A stretch of DNA of 64,000 bases from the IMG/VR virus record IMGVR_UViG_3300024496_000013, positions 62,001 through 126,000 of that record, one strand, 5' to 3'. The DNA comes from a virus. Numbering within the stretch: position 1 is the stretch's first letter; every line of letters starts with the position of its first letter. The notes below the pieces were generated by a model. It searched no databases. It saw only the letters and a program-made list of their open reading frames with translations, and was not told the DNA's origin. The position numbers and the translations under genes were made by a program. Of the stretch, positions 52,361 to 60,341 are shown piece after piece.

Positions 52361-53125
52361 ATGAGCCAACTAGATGAAGAAAAACAGAAGGTCTATGACT
52401 ATTGTAAGACCATGCTGGGCGACGGCATGATCGACGTCGAACTAGATCCTATACACTATCAAACAGCCCTTGATAGGTCATTAGCTATTTTTAGGCAAAG
52501 ATCGGACAATTCTGTAGAAGAATCTTTCGCATATCTAACGCTGGAAATAGACAAAAACGAGTACATACTGCCTAAAGAAATACAGGTAGTACGTGAAATC
52601 TATAGGCGTTCGATAGGTTCTAGATCCGGCGGCGGCACGGGAGGCACAGTATTTGAACCATTCAATCTAGCCTATACAAATACCTATCTATTAAGCTCGA
52701 CAAACATGGGCGGTCTTCTAACTTATGAACTGTTTGCTCAATATCAAGAACGTGTGGGTAAGATGTTCGGTAGCTTCATACAGTTTACATGGCATCCACA
52801 AACGCACAAACTGACTATACACCAAAGACCGCGTTCTATGGAACAAGTCATGTTATGGGTTTACAATACTCGCCCAGATCATGCTATCTTGACAGATACG
52901 TATGCTAACATATGGATCAAAGATTACACACTAGCTAACTGTAAAATGATGCTAGGACAAGCACGTGAAAAATTCCAAACTATCGCAGGCCCAGGCGGCG
53001 GAACCAGCCTAAACGGGCAAGCATTAAAACAAGAAGCACAAGCAGATATCGAACGACTGACAGCAGAACTGGTCAACTTTGTACCAGGCACTGCTATGGC
53101 CGGATATACATTCGTTATTGGTTAA
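52361..53125 (+). CDS. 13: Neck protein gp13
   Basis: A 254-aa protein, 'VYDYCKTMLGDGMIDVELD' then 'HYQTALDRSLAIFRQRSDNS' near the N-terminus and 'QFTWHPQTHKLTIHQRP' near 150. The C-terminal 'MMLGQAREKFQTIAGPGGGTSLNGQALKQEA' (two blocks) is typical of T4-family gp13, which with gp14 completes the head-to-tail connector. T4 gp13 is 309 aa. It is divergent from gp14, so both neck proteins are expressed from one 60-bp region. It ends 7 bases before a sigma70-like promoter. Confidence 0.87.
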   Translation: MSQLDEEKQKVYDYCKTMLGDGMIDVELDPIHYQTALDRSLAIFRQRSDNSVEESFAYLTLEIDKNEYILPKEIQVVREIYRRSIGSRSGGGTGGTVFEPFNLAYTNTYLLSSTNMGGLLTYELFAQYQERVGKMFGSFIQFTWHPQTHKLTIHQRPRSMEQVMLWVYNTRPDHAILTDTYANIWIKDYTLANCKMMLGQAREKFQTIAGPGGGTSLNGQALKQEAQADIERLTAELVNFVPGTAMAGYTFVIG

Positions 53126-53132
53126 ACCACAC

Positions 53133-53161
53133 TTGACAGCAGCATAGACGACCTGTATTAT
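53133..53161 (+). promoter_or_regulatory. Sigma70-like (early) promoter before dNMP kinase
   Basis: TTGACA at 53133-53138, a 17-bp spacer, then TATTAT at 53156-53161. A near-ideal host-type promoter, unlike the TAAATA late motifs elsewhere. Predicted start near 53168; ribosome binding site AGGGGG before ATG 53183. Confidence 0.75.
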
Positions 53162-53182
53162 ATACTTTAAACAGGGGGCTCT

Positions 53183-53863
53183 ATGATTATAGGTATCTGC
53201 GGTTTCATAGGCAGTGGTAAAGACACTATTGCCGACTATCTAGTAAATTTCCATGAATTTAGGCGTGAGAGTTTTGCCAATACTCTCAAAGATGCGTGTG
53301 CGGCTGTGTTTGGCTGGGATCGTACACTGTTAGAAGGAAGAACTAAACAAGCCCGCGAGTGGCGTGAACAGCGCGACGAGTGGTGGAGCCAACGTCTAGG
53401 AATGGATATTACTCCTAGATGGATACTACAATACTGGGGAACTGAGGTTTGCCGCAGGGGTTTCCACGACGATATCTGGATTGCCAGTTTAGAAAATAAA
53501 CTGCGTAACAGCAAAGACAATGTTGTTATAAGCGACTGCCGCTTCCCAAACGAAATTACCAGTATCAAGAACGCAGGCGGCAAGATTATTTGGGTACAGC
53601 GCGGTCCCTTACCGGATTGGTACGATCTTGCTGTTCAAGAAAATGTACACGGCTCTGAAGAAGCTAAGTTTGAATTGATCAAGCGTAAAGTACACGCCAG
53701 CGAAACCAGTTGGGTTGGAACAGATTTTGATGTCATCTTAGACAACAATGGTACTATTGACGAGCTGTATAAACAGGTCAAAAGTCTGGTGTTAGATCTC
53801 CCTGACGCCAACGAACGTTCTCTTTATGTAGGACTCTCTGACAGTTTGCGCATACTGACTTGA
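53183..53863 (+). CDS. 1: Deoxynucleoside monophosphate kinase (T4 gene 1 type)
   Basis: A 226-aa P-loop kinase: 'IIGICGFIGSGKDTIADYLV' at the N-terminus, then 'FANTLKDACAAVFGWDR', 'TPRWILQYWGTEVCR' and 'VVISDCRFPNEITSIKNAGG'. T4 gp1 (241 aa) phosphorylates dNMPs, including modified dCMP, to diphosphates for phage DNA synthesis. It is metabolic and should be early, which agrees with the sigma70-like promoter before it. It sits between late genes. Its last 86 bases overlap the convergent HNH gene on the other strand. Strong GGGGG ribosome binding site. Confidence 0.88.
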   Translation: MIIGICGFIGSGKDTIADYLVNFHEFRRESFANTLKDACAAVFGWDRTLLEGRTKQAREWREQRDEWWSQRLGMDITPRWILQYWGTEVCRRGFHDDIWIASLENKLRNSKDNVVISDCRFPNEITSIKNAGGKIIWVQRGPLPDWYDLAVQENVHGSEEAKFELIKRKVHASETSWVGTDFDVILDNNGTIDELYKQVKSLVLDLPDANERSLYVGLSDSLRILT

Positions 53864-54113
53864 GATTGCTAGGGCGGCAATTATCGAGATTTTCGTCTAT
53901 ATGATAGACCGCAAAAACTTCTTTGTGAGGAGATTTAAATCCGCATCGATCACACTGAAGTTTCAAACGGTACCCTGCTCTATACCATCTAGGGATACCG
54001 TGATTTTTTCCATGCTTTAGGCAAATTTCACATAGTGACCTATAATAGGTCTTGCCATTTTTATGGTAGTTGACTGCTGCCGGCCTAAATCCGCAGCTAC
54101 AAAGCGGTCTCAT
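53778..54113 (-). CDS. HNH-type zinc-binding protein
   Basis: A 111-aa protein. N-terminal Cys motifs 'CSCGFRPAAVNYHKNGKTYY' and 'LCEICLKHG'; C-terminal HNH-like domain 'CDRCGFKSPHKEVFAVYHID', then 'NLDNCRPSNLKSVCANCQ' with paired CxxC and the H...N...N spacing. It ends GDLTPDF. Free-standing HNH proteins of this form are common in T4-like marine phages and may be homing endonucleases or packaging-related nucleases. Convergent 86-bp overlap with gene 1. A GGTAAATA octamer ends exactly 5 nt before the ATG, so it is probably late and leaderless. Confidence 0.82.
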   Translation of the reverse strand: MRPLCSCGFRPAAVNYHKNGKTYYRSLCEICLKHGKNHGIPRWYRAGYRLKLQCDRCGFKSPHKEVFAVYHIDENLDNCRPSNLKSVCANCQRVLHKENVRWRQGDLTPDF

Positions 54114-54118
54114 AAAAA

Positions 54119-54126
54119 TATTTACC
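54119..54126 (-). promoter_or_regulatory. Late promoter for HNH gene (minus strand, GGTAAATA)
   Basis: GGTAAATA on the minus strand ends exactly 5 nt (TTTTT) before ATG 54113; no ribosome binding site. Confidence 0.6.
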
Positions 54127-54177
54127 CTTTTCTACCCCTTTAGAACTAGTTATAAAGGTACATTTTCTCCAAAACAC

Positions 54178-54185
54178 GCTAAATA
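54178..54185 (+). promoter_or_regulatory. Late promoter for tail sheath (GCTAAATA)
   Basis: GCTAAATA 34 nt before ATG 54220; the leader ends with a strong CAGGAGATAACGGA ribosome binding region. Confidence 0.62.
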
Positions 54186-54219
54186 TTTTAACAAGATTTA
54201 ACCTTCAGGAGATAACGGA

Positions 54220-57200
54220 ATGGCCCTTCAATCACCAGGCGTACAGGTTACGGTAGTTAACGAAAGTTACTACACAACAAACACACAGGGGACAGTACCT
54301 CTGTTTGTCGTAGCTACTGCGCAAAACAAGAACAACTCTAGCGGCACAGGTATTGCTGCTGGCACACTAAAAGCAAACGCAGAATCAGTTTATACAGTAG
54401 CTAGTCAAAGAGAGCTATCAGACTATTTTGGAACACCAAAATTCAAGACAGCCATCGACGGCAGTCCGATACACGGTGCTGAACAAAACGAATATGGCTT
54501 ACAAGCAGCATACAGCTTCTTGGGCGTTTCAAATCCTGCTTATATTGTAAGAGCGGATCTAAACCTAAATGAACTAACAGCACAAGATAAAGCTCCTGGT
54601 TCTGAACCAGCAAATGGTCAATGGTGGCTAGATACTGCTAGCACACAATGGGGTATCTTTGAATGGGATTCAACACCCGTTAGATTGAATGGCCAAAAAT
54701 TCGTACACAAAGTACCTACCGTAATCAACGATACTGACGTTGATATGCTAGACGACGTTGGCGGAGTTATGTATCCAAAAGCCAGCGTGGGCAAGTCAGG
54801 AGATTACGCTGTAGTTTCCGCTTCTGATGTGATTAGATATTTTTACAAAGGCACAGATTATACAACTTCAGGTAATCCTATTTCATGGCAGCTAATCGGT
54901 ACCAAACAATGGAGAAAGTTTTGGCCAACATTTGTTTCAGCTGGATATAACCCTCCAACAAGTGGTGATATCAGCATAACAATCAATGGTAGATTAGTAA
55001 CAGTACCTAACAACAGCACATTAAATGACGTAGTCACTTTGATCAATTCGTTAGTTATCACTGGAGTCAAAGCAGCCAATATTGGTGGAAATCTAAACTT
55101 GTTCGTCACTGACAAGACTGACGATGTAGGCGACTCTACAGACAGTATTTTGATCCTTATGGAGGACAGCACTGTTGGTTCAGTTGCTGCTTTGTTTGAT
55201 GTACCAGCAGGCGAATACTTTGGTCCAGAATTGACCATAGCTCCACATACTTCAGTTCCACAGTGGAAGGCCGGAGACTCATATCCAAGACCAAGCGGTT
55301 CTGTATGGGTTAAATCTACAGATCCAAATCTAGGTGCTAGATACAGGATCAAGAAATATAATTCTTCTACTAAAGCATGGGCAGAAGTGCGTACAGGCCT
55401 AAATGCCACTCCTCAAGCTGCTATCTATGCGTTAGATAGAACAGGTGGCGGAGTTAATATTCCTGTAGATCAAGTATTCGTACAATATAACTATTCAGAA
55501 GATACTGGATATGATAATACTCCACAAACTACCAGCTTCAAGATTTTCGTAAGAAAGAATGCTGGTGTAAATGCTACAAGTATCACTTCAGATGCTGTAA
55601 CTAACCAGCTATCAGCAGGTTCAAAGACTATCTTTATCCGTGAAAGTCTAAAAGGCAGTCCTACACTCGGTCCGGTAACACAGATTAACTTTACCGCAGC
55701 TGGTAATTCAGCAGATGCTAATGCGATCGCTGTAGCTATCAACTCTTCTTCACTGACCAATATCAGAGCATCTGTTGCATCAGGTAGATTGACTATCGTA
55801 CACACATTAGGTGGCGAATTTAGAATCACTGATACTTCAGGAGCATTGGCTGCGATTGGTTTTACAACATTCAACTATGAAGATGGTTCAGGTACACCAA
55901 ATCTATATGCTGTGCCAGCAGGTTCTGTAGTAGACGAAAATGATGTTGAAGTTCTCGAAACTTTCGTAGCATCTAGCTGGTTGCCACTGGCTGGATCATT
56001 GACTGGTTACATTTCTGCTAAGAATGCTCCAGAAGCCGAAGCTAGCGACGGTCAGCTTTGGTATTCGAATGTAGTTAATGAAGTGGATATCATGATTCAT
56101 AACGGAACTACTTGGGTTGGATACCTAGATAGTACTTCACCATACTACAAAGGTTCTTCAAGTCAACAAACAGACCCAAGTGGTCCTATCGTAAGTGCTA
56201 CACGCCCATTGCTACAAAGCGACGGTACAGTATTGGTTACTGGAGACATTTGGATTGATACCAGCGATTTGGAAAATTATCCAGTGATCTATAGATTTAA
56301 CAATGATTTATCAGATACTCCTGTAGCAAACAGATGGGTATTGATAGACAACACAGACCATACATCAGAAAATGGTGTATTGTTTGCTGATGCTAGAGCA
56401 GGAACTACAGGTGGTGATGCTACTACAGCACCATCCGGCACTATCAAAGAATTGTTAGTCAGCAACTTCGTAGATTTCGATGCCCCAGATCCAGCACTAT
56501 ATCCACGTGGTATGATGCTATGGAATACACGTCGTAGCGGTTTCAATGTAAAAGTTTATAGACATACTTACGTAGATACCACAGCAGACAACATAAGATT
56601 CAATGACGAATCGATGGCTCTATACCATAGATCGCGCTGGGTTACAGAATCAGCTGATAAGTTTGGTCGTCATGCTCAGCGTCATGTTGTAGTAACGGCT
56701 CTCAAGAAAGTTATAGCTACTAGCCAGCAGCTAAGGGAAACTGAAGTGAGACAGTTTAACTTGCTAGCTTGCCCAGGCTATCCAGAAGTACTACAAAACT
56801 TGATCGATCTAAACGCAGATCGTGGCGATACAGCGTTTATCGTTGGTGATTCACCATTCAGATTGCCAGCAGATTCGACTTCATTAACCAGTTGGGGTAC
56901 TAACGCAAAAGGCGCAGCAGATAACGATGAAAATTCATTAGTATCTTATGATGCTTATACGGCTGTATTTTATCCAAGCGGATTGACCACAGATAACGTG
57001 GGCAATTCAGTAGTAGTACCTGCTAGCCACATGATGCTCAAGACTATGGCTGTCAGCGATCAAGTAAGTTACCCATGGTTTGCTCCAGCAGGTATACGTC
57101 GCGGCGCTATTACTAACGCAACATCGGTTGGTTATATCGATAAGACAACCGGATCTTTCAAGACTGTAGCTCTAACAGAAGGACAAAGAGATACTCTTTA

Positions 57201-57618
57201 CAATGTTGGGGTTAACCCATTAACATACTTCAACGGTGTTGGACTAGTCAACTATGGTCAAAAGACCCGTGCTAACACAGCTTCTGCGCTAGATAGGATC
57301 AATGTAGCAAGACTTGTGATTTATCTAAGAACACAGCTAAACAAATTAGCAAAACCATATGTGTTTGAGCCAAATGACAAGATCACACGTGACGAAATCA
57401 AGCAGGCAGTTGAAAGTCTATTGTTAGAACTAGTTGGTTTAAGAGCTCTATATGACTATGCCGTTGTTTGTGACGAAACAAACAACACACCTGATAGAAT
57501 CGATCGAAACGAACTGTATGTTGATATTGCTATTGAACCAGTCAAAGCAATTGAGTTCATCTACATTCCATTGAGATTGAAGAACACAGGAGAAATTCAA
57601 CAATCCTCGACTAGATAA
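54220..57618 (+). CDS. 18: Tail sheath protein gp18
   Basis: A 1132-aa protein, well above the 659 aa of T4 gp18. The N-terminal 'ALQSPGVQVTVVNESYYTTN' and 'VPLFVVATAQNK' are the usual sheath start. The C-terminal third (from about 770) has 'RRSGFNVKVYRHTYVD', 'FNLLACPGYPEVLQNLIDLN', 'SYPWFAPAGIRRGAITN' and 'RALYDYAVVCDETNNTPDRI', the conserved contractile core. The middle (about 240-770) is an extra surface-exposed region with two sub-domains near 245-330 and 435-550. It contracts around the tube during infection. Very strong ribosome binding site and its own late promoter. Confidence 0.93.
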   Translation: MALQSPGVQVTVVNESYYTTNTQGTVPLFVVATAQNKNNSSGTGIAAGTLKANAESVYTVASQRELSDYFGTPKFKTAIDGSPIHGAEQNEYGLQAAYSFLGVSNPAYIVRADLNLNELTAQDKAPGSEPANGQWWLDTASTQWGIFEWDSTPVRLNGQKFVHKVPTVINDTDVDMLDDVGGVMYPKASVGKSGDYAVVSASDVIRYFYKGTDYTTSGNPISWQLIGTKQWRKFWPTFVSAGYNPPTSGDISITINGRLVTVPNNSTLNDVVTLINSLVITGVKAANIGGNLNLFVTDKTDDVGDSTDSILILMEDSTVGSVAALFDVPAGEYFGPELTIAPHTSVPQWKAGDSYPRPSGSVWVKSTDPNLGARYRIKKYNSSTKAWAEVRTGLNATPQAAIYALDRTGGGVNIPVDQVFVQYNYSEDTGYDNTPQTTSFKIFVRKNAGVNATSITSDAVTNQLSAGSKTIFIRESLKGSPTLGPVTQINFTAAGNSADANAIAVAINSSSLTNIRASVASGRLTIVHTLGGEFRITDTSGALAAIGFTTFNYEDGSGTPNLYAVPAGSVVDENDVEVLETFVASSWLPLAGSLTGYISAKNAPEAEASDGQLWYSNVVNEVDIMIHNGTTWVGYLDSTSPYYKGSSSQQTDPSGPIVSATRPLLQSDGTVLVTGDIWIDTSDLENYPVIYRFNNDLSDTPVANRWVLIDNTDHTSENGVLFADARAGTTGGDATTAPSGTIKELLVSNFVDFDAPDPALYPRGMMLWNTRRSGFNVKVYRHTYVDTTADNIRFNDESMALYHRSRWVTESADKFGRHAQRHVVVTALKKVIATSQQLRETEVRQFNLLACPGYPEVLQNLIDLNADRGDTAFIVGDSPFRLPADSTSLTSWGTNAKGAADNDENSLVSYDAYTAVFYPSGLTTDNVGNSVVVPASHMMLKTMAVSDQVSYPWFAPAGIRRGAITNATSVGYIDKTTGSFKTVALTEGQRDTLYNVGVNPLTYFNGVGLVNYGQKTRANTASALDRINVARLVIYLRTQLNKLAKPYVFEPNDKITRDEIKQAVESLLLELVGLRALYDYAVVCDETNNTPDRIDRNELYVDIAIEPVKAIEFIYIPLRLKNTGEIQQSSTR

Positions 57619-57620
57619 GA

Positions 57621-57642
57621 TTTAGGGGATTTATCCCCTAAA
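57621..57642 (+). terminator. Hairpin after sheath gene (weak or non-intrinsic terminator)
   Basis: Perfect 9-bp stem TTTAGGGGA / TCCCCTAAA with TTTA loop directly after the stop of gp18. Only TTGG follows, so termination is uncertain; it may protect the mRNA 3' end. Confidence 0.5.
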
Positions 57643-57649
57643 TTGGATT

Positions 57650-57657
57650 GATAAATA
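57650..57657 (+). promoter_or_regulatory. Late promoter for tail tube (GATAAATA)
   Basis: GATAAATA 22 nt before ATG 57680, with AACGGAGC as ribosome binding site. Confidence 0.65.
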
Positions 57658-57679
57658 ATTATAACGGAGCAAAAATAAT

Positions 57680-58321
57680 ATGGCGATTTCAACACTATCA
57701 AAACTAACAGTGCCGTTAGCTTCAGACCAAAGTTCAGCAACTCAAGGTCTGTTGATGCCAAAGCTCAAGTATCGCTTTAGAGTGGTACTAAGTGGATTTG
57801 GTGCTAATGGTTCTGTAGCTACAGAATTAACTAAGCAGGTCGTAGACGTAACTCGTCCTAAGGTCAGCTTTGAAGAAATGGAAATTCCTATCTACAACAG
57901 CAGAATTTATCTGGCTGGTAGACATCAATGGGAAGCGATCACTTTAAATATCAGAGATGATGCTAGTGGTGCTGTACAGAGACTGTGCGGTGAGCAGGTA
58001 CAGAAGCAGTTTGACTTCTTTGAACAGGCATCTGCTGCTTCAGGTCAGGACTATAAATTTACTACCAGAATCGAAATCTTAGATGGTGGTAACGGCGCAC
58101 AAACACCAAATGTTCTTGAAACATTTGAAGTATATGGCTGTTTTGTACAAAATATCGATTACGGTGAACTTGCGTATGGTACAAACGAAGCAGCTCAGAT
58201 ACAGTTGAGCATCAGATATGATAACGCTATCCAGTACAGAGGCGGATCAGTAGATGGCATCGGACGTAACATCGGTGCTAGAACTATCGGTTCACTAACT
58301 ACAGGCGGCGGTAATATCTAA
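57680..58321 (+). CDS. 19: Tail tube protein gp19
   Basis: A 213-aa protein directly after the sheath gene, as in T4. 'MPKLKYRFRVVLSGFG' at the start, 'VTRPKVSFEEMEIPIYNSRI' near 72, 'YLAGRHQWEAITLNIRDD' near 91, and 'ETFEVYGCFVQNIDYGEL' near 147 with a C-terminal 'AAQIQLSIRYDNA'. These are the features of the T4-family inner tube protein (163 aa in T4). It forms stacked hexamers inside the sheath. Followed by a strong terminator. Confidence 0.92.
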   Translation: MAISTLSKLTVPLASDQSSATQGLLMPKLKYRFRVVLSGFGANGSVATELTKQVVDVTRPKVSFEEMEIPIYNSRIYLAGRHQWEAITLNIRDDASGAVQRLCGEQVQKQFDFFEQASAASGQDYKFTTRIEILDGGNGAQTPNVLETFEVYGCFVQNIDYGELAYGTNEAAQIQLSIRYDNAIQYRGGSVDGIGRNIGARTIGSLTTGGGNI

Positions 58322-58343
58322 AATAATCCGTTGAATTCGCCTT

Positions 58344-58375
58344 AAAAAGCCCAGCTTAAAACCTGGGCTTTTTTT
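58344..58375 (+). terminator. Intrinsic terminator after gp19
   Basis: Stem AAAAAGCCCAG / CTGGGCTTTTT with a CTTAAAAC loop and a T run; ends 3 bases before the next late promoter. Confidence 0.92.
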
Positions 58376-58378
58376 ATT

Positions 58379-58386
58379 AATAAATA
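58379..58386 (+). promoter_or_regulatory. Late promoter for 58392 gene (AATAAATA)
   Basis: AATAAATA ends exactly 5 nt before ATG 58392; no ribosome binding site. Confidence 0.65.
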
Positions 58387-58391
58387 ATGTT

Positions 58392-59510
58392 ATGGCAAAC
58401 TATTTCACACGATTCTTAGTCGGTCTAGGACAAGGACTAACAAACCCCAAAGGCAACATGGGGGACTTCCAACATGCATCTAGAGTATTTGTAGATAATA
58501 CGTTCCGTCTAGCACCAAGGACTAAATTTACATTTCATGTATACCTTGATATAAATCCTCTAGCTCTACAAGCTTCTAATTGGAAAGCACAGCATCATAA
58601 AGAAGCAGGAATGTTAGTAAAAACAGCCGACCTTCCTAAATTTACATTACAAACAGAAGTCAAAAATCAGTATAATAAAAAGAAAATAGTTTACAAAGAC
58701 ATCACATACGATCCAGTTAATATCACGTTCCATGACGATAATCTAGGTCTTATAAATTCTTTATGGGCACAGTATATGGCCTATATCAGTCCCGATCGAC
58801 TAAATCCTAGAGCAGCGTATAACGCAAAATCTATTAATGTATATAGATCTACAGGACAAGGATCAGTAACAGCCGACGAAGCCAGGGATGGCGCAACTAC
58901 GACAGGCAGTACTGGGGGCGGATTTGATTTTTATAGATACGGTCTAGACAAGGACGGATACACAGAACCGTTCTTTAGATCGATTACCATTTATACATTA
59001 GCAAGAAAACGATTCAACAGTTATACGTTGGTTAATCCTATGATAACCTCGTGGACTACTGGTCAGATGGATTATAACCAAAGCAATGGTATGAACGAAA
59101 TGACCATGAGCTTACAGTATGAAACTGTTTTTTATGGTTATGGAACTGTCACCAGGGGAGTAGAACCAAATGGCTTTGCTGACCTACATTATGACACCGC
59201 ACCTAGCCCGTTGACTATAGGTGGTGGTGGCACCAGCACTGTTTTTGGACCAAATGGTGTCCTTGGAGGATTATATGGTTCAGGACTCGCCGGAGCGCAA
59301 CTGATATTCAGGAATGATTTTGGAAATATCAACGGAACACCAAACTTCTTCGGTGCAGCCATTAATGCTATTAATACCTATAGAAGTCTTTCTAATATTA
59401 ACCTCAATACTATCAAGCAAGAAGCTGTAAACATACTAACAGTGCCTAACAATTATGTCAATAATTTAGGACCATTGCCTGGGGTAGTTATTAATTCAGG
59501 ACCAAGATAA
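58392..59510 (+). CDS. Second tail-tube-like protein (possible tube initiator)
   Basis: A 372-aa protein. The first 230 residues follow the tube pattern: 'LAPRTKFTFHVYLDIN', 'VKTADLPKFTLQTEVKNQYN', 'ITYDPVNITFHDDNLG' and 'GQMDYNQSNGMNEMTMSLQYE'. The remaining 140 residues, rich in G, N and I, are an extra C-terminal region. In T4, gp54 and gp48 share the tube fold and start tube growth on the baseplate; this protein could play that role, but the match is by pattern only. Leaderless-type start with late promoter octamer at 5 nt. Two bases separate its stop from the next ATG. Confidence 0.72.
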   Translation: MANYFTRFLVGLGQGLTNPKGNMGDFQHASRVFVDNTFRLAPRTKFTFHVYLDINPLALQASNWKAQHHKEAGMLVKTADLPKFTLQTEVKNQYNKKKIVYKDITYDPVNITFHDDNLGLINSLWAQYMAYISPDRLNPRAAYNAKSINVYRSTGQGSVTADEARDGATTTGSTGGGFDFYRYGLDKDGYTEPFFRSITIYTLARKRFNSYTLVNPMITSWTTGQMDYNQSNGMNEMTMSLQYETVFYGYGTVTRGVEPNGFADLHYDTAPSPLTIGGGGTSTVFGPNGVLGGLYGSGLAGAQLIFRNDFGNINGTPNFFGAAINAINTYRSLSNINLNTIKQEAVNILTVPNNYVNNLGPLPGVVINSGPR

Positions 59511-59512
59511 TT

Positions 59513-59893
59513 ATGGCTGAGACTACTTTTAGTAATTTACCACCTGTACCTAAAACAGACAGCACCGCAAGAACTCTCTTGTATTATAATAACTATGCGG
59601 ATAAAGGTCAGGAATATAAAGCCGAAGATGTAGATTCAACTGTAGGTTTTCTAACGTCTAAAGGATTTAGCAATACTGCTGCTACTACTACTGCTATGGT
59701 TTTGTTGCGTCAAGCCAAAGTAGATCAACTGTCTACATATTCTTTGTTAGAAACACTAAAAGGATTAGACAGTCTTCAATTAAGTTTTCTAGTTGGTCAG
59801 ATCCTGAATCAAAATCGTTCACCGACTTCGGCATTGGGATACCGAGCTACTGCTGCTGTACAAACTTATCAGAATAGAAATATATTACCCTGA
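59513..59893 (+). CDS. Unknown protein downstream of tube-like gene
   Basis: A 126-aa protein, mostly helical in its second half ('TTAMVLLRQAKVDQLSTYSL' then 'LDSLQLSFLVGQILNQNR'). It starts 2 bases after the tube-like gene's stop and its stop overlaps the ATG of gp4 (TGATG), so it belongs to a coupled tail/head completion unit. No recognised motif. Probably a minor virion or assembly protein. Confidence 0.68.
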   Translation: MAETTFSNLPPVPKTDSTARTLLYYNNYADKGQEYKAEDVDSTVGFLTSKGFSNTAATTTAMVLLRQAKVDQLSTYSLLETLKGLDSLQLSFLVGQILNQNRSPTSALGYRATAAVQTYQNRNILP

Positions 59894-60333
59894 TGCCTAG
59901 ATTTGCCCAAGGTCACTTTACTATGAAAAACCCCGATAAGTATATCGGGAAAAAAACTCCACTAGCACGTAGCAGTTGGGAGTTTGTTTTTATGAAAATG
60001 CTAGATGAGCATCCAGGTGTACAAAATTGGGCTAGCGAAAGTATACAGATACCCTATAGGGATCCATTAACTGGTAGATATACGATTTATGTTCCTGATT
60101 TTTTTATAGTTTATGTAGATAAAGATAAAAAGAAACATGCTGAGCTTGTAGAAATAAAACCAGCCAGCCAAACACTAAGAGAAAAAGTGGGCAAGAGTGT
60201 GTTTAATCAAGCACAGTTTATCAAAAATCAAGCCAAATGGGAAGCAGCTAATGCTTGGTGTAGACAGCAAGGGATACGTTTCCGTGTAGTTAATGAGGGC
60301 GATATTTTCCATCAGGGCTCCAAAAAACGATAA
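59893..60333 (+). CDS. 4: Head completion protein gp4 (TnsA-like nuclease fold)
   Basis: A 146-aa protein, 'GHFTMKNPDKYIGKKTPLAR' then 'SSWEFVFMKMLDEHPGVQNW', 'IPYRDPLTGRYTIYVPDFFI' and 'ELVEIKPASQTL'. The E ... PDF ... E-I-K arrangement is the restriction-endonuclease-like core of T4 gp4 (gp50), about 150 aa, needed to complete DNA-filled heads and thought to trim or protect the genome end. The catalytic D (PDF) and E-x-K (EIK) residues are present. Coupled to the preceding gene (TGATG). Confidence 0.85.
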   Translation: MPRFAQGHFTMKNPDKYIGKKTPLARSSWEFVFMKMLDEHPGVQNWASESIQIPYRDPLTGRYTIYVPDFFIVYVDKDKKKHAELVEIKPASQTLREKVGKSVFNQAQFIKNQAKWEAANAWCRQQGIRFRVVNEGDIFHQGSKKR

Positions 60334-60336
60334 GTA
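60329..60336 (+). promoter_or_regulatory. Late promoter candidate for gp16 (GATAAGTA)
   Basis: GATAAGTA overlaps the gp4 stop and ends exactly 5 nt before ATG 60342; no ribosome binding site. Two mismatches from TATAAATA. Confidence 0.45.
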
Positions 60337-60341
60337 ATTGT

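Noticed and set aside
52328-52369. TTG start at 52369 for gp14
   Set aside because: It would make gp14 overlap the gp13 start and run across both late promoters; ATG 52327 gives the usual MPRLSLY start.
57621-57642. Strong intrinsic terminator after gp18
   Set aside because: The stem is perfect but no T run follows; kept only as a weak or uncertain terminator.
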